A stretch of DNA of 5,186 nucleotides from Gemmatimonadota bacterium. Its GTDB lineage: Bacteria > Gemmatimonadota > Gemmatimonadetes > Gemmatimonadales > Gemmatimonadaceae. The position numbers were made by a program, and so were the translations under genes. The notes under the pieces were generated by a model. It saw only the letters and a program-made list of their open reading frames with translations, was not told the DNA's origin and searched no databases. Position 1 is the stretch's first letter. Each line of letters starts with the position of its first letter. Location of the stretch: positions 1 to 5,186 of the forward strand of contig JAOUHR010000182.1 in assembly GCA_029884515.1 (NCBI GenBank), in the 5' to 3' direction. This document shows, one piece after another, positions 1-5,186 of the stretch.

Positions 1-28
1 ACGAGCTACCAGGCTGCTCCACCCCGCG
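1..28 (-). tRNA. Initiator tRNA-fMet (CAU), 5' part only
   Basis: The minus strand from position 28 down to 1 reads as the first 28 nucleotides of a bacterial initiator tRNA, and as far as I recall it is identical to the same part of E. coli tRNA-fMet. The 5' acceptor strand CGCGGGG is followed by T8 and G9. The D stem GAGC/GCTC encloses the loop AGCCTGGTA, and G26 and the first base of the anticodon stem follow. Two initiator hallmarks are visible: C at position 1, which in the family faces A72 and leaves the first pair unformed, and an A11:U24 pair in the D stem, where elongator tRNAs have pyrimidine-purine. The anticodon, T arm and 3' end lie outside the window, so the CAU anticodon is inferred. 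The mature 5' end is 45 bp downstream of the ftsB-like stop codon. Confidence 0.93.
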
Positions 29-39
29 ATAGTGACCGA

Positions 40-67
40 AAGATAGGCCCCCGCGGGGGAGAGTCAA
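40..67 (-). promoter_or_regulatory. Predicted sigma70-type promoter of the tRNA-fMet gene
   Basis: On the minus strand a -35 element TTGACT (62-67, 5 of 6 consensus bases) and a -10 element TATCTT (40-45, 4 of 6, keeping the key A2 and T6) are separated by 16 bp. The -10 ends 11 bp before the mature tRNA 5' end. Transcription would therefore begin near position 33 and give a leader of only about 4-5 nt for RNase P to remove. The hexamers are among the few AT-containing stretches in this GC-rich region, and the placement between the ftsB-like stop and the tRNA is what a stable-RNA promoter needs. The 16-bp spacer is slightly short and is filled by a GC palindrome. No transcript data support this; it is a motif-based call. 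Confidence 0.62.
48..59. repeat. Perfect 12-bp GC palindrome in the promoter spacer
   Basis: CCCCCGCGGGGG is a perfect inverted repeat lying wholly inside the spacer between the -35 and -10 elements of the predicted tRNA promoter. As RNA it could form a short hairpin (four C:G pairs around a CGCG loop) in transcripts reading through from the ftsB-like gene. It is followed only by CCUAUCUUUC rather than a U run, so it is not a convincing intrinsic terminator. One half contains CCCCGCG, the exact complement of the tRNA 5' acceptor strand CGCGGGG. Confidence 0.6.
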
Positions 68-73
68 GGCGTC

Positions 74-439
74 TCAGCGCGCGTCCGGAGGGAGGGAGTC
101 GGTGAAGCGGTACAGGATCTCCTTCTCCCCCCTCACCATCCCGAACTCCTCGCGCGCGATCCGCTCCTGCGTCGCGGGGTCGGTCTCCACCGCCTTCCTG
201 TAGGCCTGGAGCCGCGCGACCTCGGCGGTCAGCGAGTCCACCGCCGCGCGCTCGCGCGCCAAGGCCCGATGCTGGCCGAGGAGGTCGGTGGTGCCGTACT
301 CGCCTCCCTGCACCGCGAAGAAGATCACGGCGATCGCGCCGGTGAAGACCACCACGCGCCCGATGATCTGCTTGTTGTCGAGCGGCGCGCCCGGCGCCCG
401 CCGCCTGCCACCCCCCGATCCCCCGCGCTTCCTCGCCAC
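74..439 (-). CDS. FtsB/DivIC-family septum formation initiator
   Basis: A 121-residue small bitopic membrane protein of the FtsB/DivIC family. Members bind FtsL and FtsQ/DivIB at the division site and help activate septal peptidoglycan synthesis. Visible parts are a basic, Gly/Arg-rich cytoplasmic tail (residues 1-24), one hydrophobic membrane segment (about 28-43), and a charged heptad-like coiled coil (about 53-85, with LTAEVARLQAYRKAVE). The family signature follows: ETDPATQERIAREEFGMVRG (85-104), then EKEILYRF. The length is typical. The start is a GTG (437-439), 18 bp after the enolase stop, with AAGGGG about 9 nt upstream as a modest ribosome-binding site. No nearer start would keep the membrane segment. 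It is the last protein gene before the initiator tRNA. It could be named ftsB or divIC; sequence alone does not decide which. Confidence 0.92.
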   Translation of the reverse strand: MARKRGGSGGGRRRAPGAPLDNKQIIGRVVVFTGAIAVIFFAVQGGEYGTTDLLGQHRALARERAAVDSLTAEVARLQAYRKAVETDPATQERIAREEFGMVRGEKEILYRFTDSLPPDAR

Positions 440-457
440 GCCGCCGCGCCCCTTGCC

Positions 458-2525
<2,068 letters not shown>

Positions 2526-2550
2526 GGCGCGCGAGGCCGCACGGCGCGCA

Positions 2551-3504
2551 TCAGCGGGCGGCGAAGTGGTCGTGCGCCGCCGGCAGCGCGACGCGCCGTC
2601 CCCGCTGCTCGGCGACCGACTCGCCCACGCCGGCTTCGTCCGGCGCCTCCACCGCGCCCACCGCGGTGAGCGCGAGCCCGTCGTGCGCGGCCGCGAACGC
2701 GGCCGTGTCGAGCGCGGGCGACGCGACCAGGAGCTCGTACTCCTCGCCACTCGCGACGGCGTCGAGCACGGCCACGCCCGGCACGCAGGGGATCGCATCG
2801 AGCCGCAGCACGCAGCGCACCGCGCTCGCCGCCGCGAGGTGGGCGAGGTCGCCCGCGAGCCCGTCGGAGACGTCCACCGCCGCGTGGGCGCCGTGGGCGA
2901 CGAACCACCGGCCGGCGGCGATGCGCGCCTCGGGCCGCGCGAAGCGGGCGCGGTCCTCGGCCCGCGGGCGGGCGCCGCGCTGCCACGCCGCGAGCGCGGC
3001 GCCGGGCGCCCCGAGCGCACCGGTGAGGTAGAGCGTGTCGCCCGGCCGCGCGCCGGCGCGCGTGAGGGGGTGCTTCGTCTGGCCGAGCACCGTGATGCTG
3101 AGGGCGAGCCGTTCGCCGCCCGAGAGGTCGCCGCCGACGATCGGCGTGCCGGTGCGCGCGGCCGCGGCGCCGATGCCGCGCGCGATGCCGTCGAGCGCCG
3201 TGCGCCAGCTCCCGGGCACGGTGAGCGCGAGCAGCATGCCGAGGGGTGCGGCGCCCATCGCCGCCAGGTCGCTCAGCGCGGCCATGGTCGCGCGCCACCC
3301 GATCTCGTCGGGCTCGAGCCACTCGCGGCGGAAGTGGACGTCCTCCACCGTGCTGTCGGTGCTCACCACGAGCCGGGCGCCGGCGGGGACGTCGAGCAGC
3401 GCGCCGTCGTCGCCGATCCCCACCGCGGATTCGCCCCACGCACCGAGCAGGGCCCGCACCGCGTCGAACTCACGGCCGGGGCCCAGGCGCGAGTGGCCGG
3501 TCAT
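2551..3504 (-). CDS. thiL: Thiamine-monophosphate kinase
   Basis: A 317-residue ThiL of the AIR-synthase-like superfamily, which phosphorylates thiamine monophosphate with ATP to give the cofactor thiamine diphosphate. Family blocks run in order: VGIGDDGALLDV (28-39), the Mg/ATP-binding STDSTVEDVHF (48-58), ALSDLAAMGAAP (76-87), GGDLSGGERL (124-133), RPGDTLYLTGALG (153-165), DVSDGLAGDLAHL (211-223), GEEYELLVASP (253-263), and a C-terminal HDHF (311-314) in place of the usual G-x-DHF. The metal-binding aspartates are kept; in the third block the usual Asn before LSD is Ala76. The ATG (3502-3504) overlaps the upstream nnr stop as ATGA, implying translational coupling, and gives a normal N-terminus, so longer readings of the frame are spurious. 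No other thiamine gene is visible nearby, and no TPP riboswitch could fit in the overlap. Confidence 0.97.
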   Translation of the reverse strand: MTGHSRLGPGREFDAVRALLGAWGESAVGIGDDGALLDVPAGARLVVSTDSTVEDVHFRREWLEPDEIGWRATMAALSDLAAMGAAPLGMLLALTVPGSWRTALDGIARGIGAAAARTGTPIVGGDLSGGERLALSITVLGQTKHPLTRAGARPGDTLYLTGALGAPGAALAAWQRGARPRAEDRARFARPEARIAAGRWFVAHGAHAAVDVSDGLAGDLAHLAAASAVRCVLRLDAIPCVPGVAVLDAVASGEEYELLVASPALDTAAFAAAHDGLALTAVGAVEAPDEAGVGESVAEQRGRRVALPAAHDHFAAR

Positions 3505-5030
3505 CGCTGCGCCCCGGCCTGCGGGAGTCGCGCGAGCACCGGCGCGCGCGGCGCGGGGTCGTCGAGCGACCAGACGTCCCGCAGGCACTCGATCACGTCG
3601 CGCAGCGTGGAGCCGCGCACGGAGCCTCCCTCGGCGGCGCGTTCCCCCGCCCGGCCGTGGACCCAGGCGCCGCTCGTGCCGGAGGCGAACGGGTCGAGCG
3701 TCTGCCCGAGCAGCGTCGCGATGATCCCCGCGAGCACGTCGCCGCTGCCGGCGGTGCCGAGCGTCGGCGCGCCGGAGGCGCTCACCGCCACACGCCCGTC
3801 GGGCGCGCTGATCACCGTCGGCGGACCCTTGAGCACCACGGTCGCCCCCAGCGTCTTCGCGAGGCCCGCGCCCACCTCGAAGCGGCGCTCGATCACCTCG
3901 CGCGGGTCCAGGCGCAGCAGGCGCGCGGCCTCCACCGGATGCGGCGTGACGATCGCGGGGCGCGCGCCGAGCAGGGTGCCGAGCGTGCGCGGCTCGCCCT
4001 CGAACACGTTGAGGGCGTCGGCGTCGAGGAGCACCGGCCCGCGCCATGCGACCAGGAGGCGCTCGACGAGGGCGCGCGTCATCGCGGTGCGGCCGAGTCC
4101 CGGTCCGAGCAGGAGCACGTGCGCCCACTTGAGCACGCGGTCCTGGTCCTCGGCGGTCACGGGCCAGCGCGCGGCCATCGTCTCCGGGAGCGCGGCCTGC
4201 ACCACCGGCACGTTCGCCGGGTTCACGAGGAGCTCCACCATGCCGATCCCGCTCCGCATCGCGCCGCGCGCGGCGAGCATCGGCGCGCCGGCCATGCCGT
4301 CGCCGCCGCCGATGATCGCGAGCCGGCGGCGCACGCCCTTGTGCGCGTCGGCGGGGATGGGGGGGATGGCCCGGCGCACCCACTCGGCGTCCACCAACTC
4401 CGGGAGCGTGCCGGGCGCGTGCGCGCCGAGCCCGATGTCGAGCGCGAGGATCTCGCCGGCCTCGTCCCGGCGGAGCAGGAGGCCGCGCTTGATGGTGCCG
4501 TAGGTGCAGGTGAGCCGGGCGCGCACCACGGTCCCGCCGGTGCCCGTGGTGGAGTCGAGGCCGCTCGGCACGTCGAGGGCCACCACCATCGCGCCGTCCG
4601 CGCCGAGCGCATTGATGCGGCCGATGGCCGCGGCTTGCTCGCCGCGCGCCTCGCCGCGCGCGCCGGTGCCGAGCACTCCGTCCACCACGACGGCGGGCCA
4701 GCTGGCGGGCGAGGCGTCCTCCAGAGCGGCCCGCGCGTCGTCGCGCGCACGGCGGGCGTCGGGGGAGCGCGGGTCGGCGAGCGATTCGACCGTGACCGGA
4801 CAGCCGGCGCGCGCGAGGACCGCCGCGACGATCCAGGCGTCGCCCCCGTTGTTCCCCCCGCCGGCGAAGATGAGCGCCCCCCGCTGGCGGAGCTCGGGCA
4901 CACGCTCCATCAGGATCGCGGCGGTAGTCTCGCCCGCGGTCCGCATCAGCGTGTACGACTCGGCCAGCGTCGCGATCGTGGCGGCTTCCCGCTCGAGCGC
5001 CTGCTCCGCCGTCACGATCGGGACGTTCAT
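3501..5030 (-). CDS. nnr: Bifunctional NAD(P)H-hydrate epimerase / ADP-dependent dehydratase
   Basis: A 509-residue fusion that repairs hydrated NADH and NADPH: the N-terminal domain epimerises R- and S-NAD(P)HX, and the C-terminal domain dehydrates S-NAD(P)HX using ADP. In the YjeF_N domain (about 1-215) one sees LMRTAG (28-33), the phosphate loop GGGNNGGDA (57-65), the likely catalytic Asp117 in VVDGVLGTG, ALDVPSGLD (151-159) and TYGTIKRG (176-183). In the ribokinase-like C-terminal domain (about 225-490) are HKG (230-232), IIGGGDGMAGAPML (239-252), GPGLG (309-313), LLDADALN (334-341), TPHPVEAARLL (362-372), LKG (400-402) and GTAGSGDVLAG (425-435), with catalytic Asp431. Length and order match the usual fusion, so both activities are expected. 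The ATG start (5028-5030) lies 25 bp after the preceding stop, with a weak GAGAG upstream. Its stop overlaps the thiL start. Confidence 0.97.
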   Translation of the reverse strand: MNVPIVTAEQALEREAATIATLAESYTLMRTAGETTAAILMERVPELRQRGALIFAGGGNNGGDAWIVAAVLARAGCPVTVESLADPRSPDARRARDDARAALEDASPASWPAVVVDGVLGTGARGEARGEQAAAIGRINALGADGAMVVALDVPSGLDSTTGTGGTVVRARLTCTYGTIKRGLLLRRDEAGEILALDIGLGAHAPGTLPELVDAEWVRRAIPPIPADAHKGVRRRLAIIGGGDGMAGAPMLAARGAMRSGIGMVELLVNPANVPVVQAALPETMAARWPVTAEDQDRVLKWAHVLLLGPGLGRTAMTRALVERLLVAWRGPVLLDADALNVFEGEPRTLGTLLGARPAIVTPHPVEAARLLRLDPREVIERRFEVGAGLAKTLGATVVLKGPPTVISAPDGRVAVSASGAPTLGTAGSGDVLAGIIATLLGQTLDPFASGTSGAWVHGRAGERAAEGGSVRGSTLRDVIECLRDVWSLDDPAPRAPVLARLPQAGAQR

Positions 5031-5055
5031 GGGGCTCTCGTGCCGGGCGACCGCG

Positions 5056-5186
5056 TTACGTGGTCGGGACGGCGTTCCAGGGATAGTCGCGGTCGAACGC
5101 GGCGTGGAAGTCGAACGCGCCGATGAAGTCGTCCTTCGAGTCGCCGGGCTGGCTCATCAGGAGGCCCGTGTCCACGAGGGCGAAGA
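5056..5186 (-). CDS. Unrecognised protein, C-terminal 42 residues only
   Basis: On the minus strand one frame entering at the right edge (codons from 5184) stays open for 42 codons and ends in TAA at 5056-5058. It reads FALVDTGLLMSQPG (first 14 residues), then DSKDDFIGAFDFHAAFDRDY and a PWNAVPTT end. One other frame meets a stop after ten codons. The third runs on past this TAA but is Arg/Pro-rich and looks like a shadow. The open frame has protein-like composition (acidic, aromatic, with several Asp and Phe), and its stop sits 25 bp before nnr on the same strand, the spacing seen elsewhere in this block. It is therefore probably the 3' end of the preceding gene of the operon. I do not recognise the family, and no motif supports a function. 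TAA is a minority stop here; most other genes end in TGA. Confidence 0.72.
   Translation of the reverse strand, partial: FALVDTGLLMSQPGDSKDDFIGAFDFHAAFDRDYPWNAVPTT

Noticed and set aside
46..61. Intrinsic terminator after the ftsB-like gene
   Set aside because: The palindrome allows only a 4-bp stem with a 4-nt loop and lacks a following U run; it fits better as a promoter spacer.
2526..3020. 165-residue N-terminal extension of PlsC
   Set aside because: It overlaps thiL in another frame, is Ser/Arg/Pro-rich without motifs, and PlsC is complete from the ATG at 2525.
3505..4383. N-terminal extension of ThiL
   Set aside because: It overlaps nnr in another frame and is Arg/Ala/Gly-rich; the ATG in the ATGA overlap gives a normal ThiL.

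Overview
This is a compact, very GC-rich stretch of bacterial chromosome in which every supported gene lies on the minus strand. In transcription order (right to left) they are: the 3' end of an unrecognised gene, a fused NAD(P)H-hydrate repair enzyme (epimerase + dehydratase), thiamine-monophosphate kinase (ThiL), a PlsC-type acylglycerolphosphate acyltransferase, enolase, an FtsB/DivIC-family division protein, and the 5' end of an initiator tRNA gene that runs off the left edge. Gaps are only 18-31 bp, and the nnr and thiL genes overlap by an ATGA. The whole block therefore looks like one housekeeping transcription unit, with the tRNA probably transcribed from its own promoter.

The high GC content, the long shadow frames on the opposite strand and the style of the FtsB-like protein (EYGTTDL after the membrane segment, then the ETDPATQERIAREEFGMV motif) suggest a Gemmatimonadota-like organism. 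That assignment is an inference from memory of the lineage, not a search result; another high-GC phylum is possible.

Functionally the block mixes metabolite repair (damaged NAD(P)H hydrates), thiamine diphosphate synthesis, phospholipid synthesis, glycolysis and septum assembly. These share growth-linked demand rather than a pathway. The eno-ftsB neighbourhood is a linkage also known in distant bacteria.

I see no mobile element, CRISPR array, phage gene, toxin-antitoxin pair or defence module, and nothing that amounts to a new system. The least ordinary parts are small. The 45-bp gap before the initiator tRNA holds a good sigma70-type promoter whose spacer is almost entirely a perfect 12-bp GC palindrome that is also complementary to the tRNA acceptor strand. 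Two confidently assigned starts, plsC and eno, lack any Shine-Dalgarno-like sequence. There is no gene-free stretch longer than about 50 bp.
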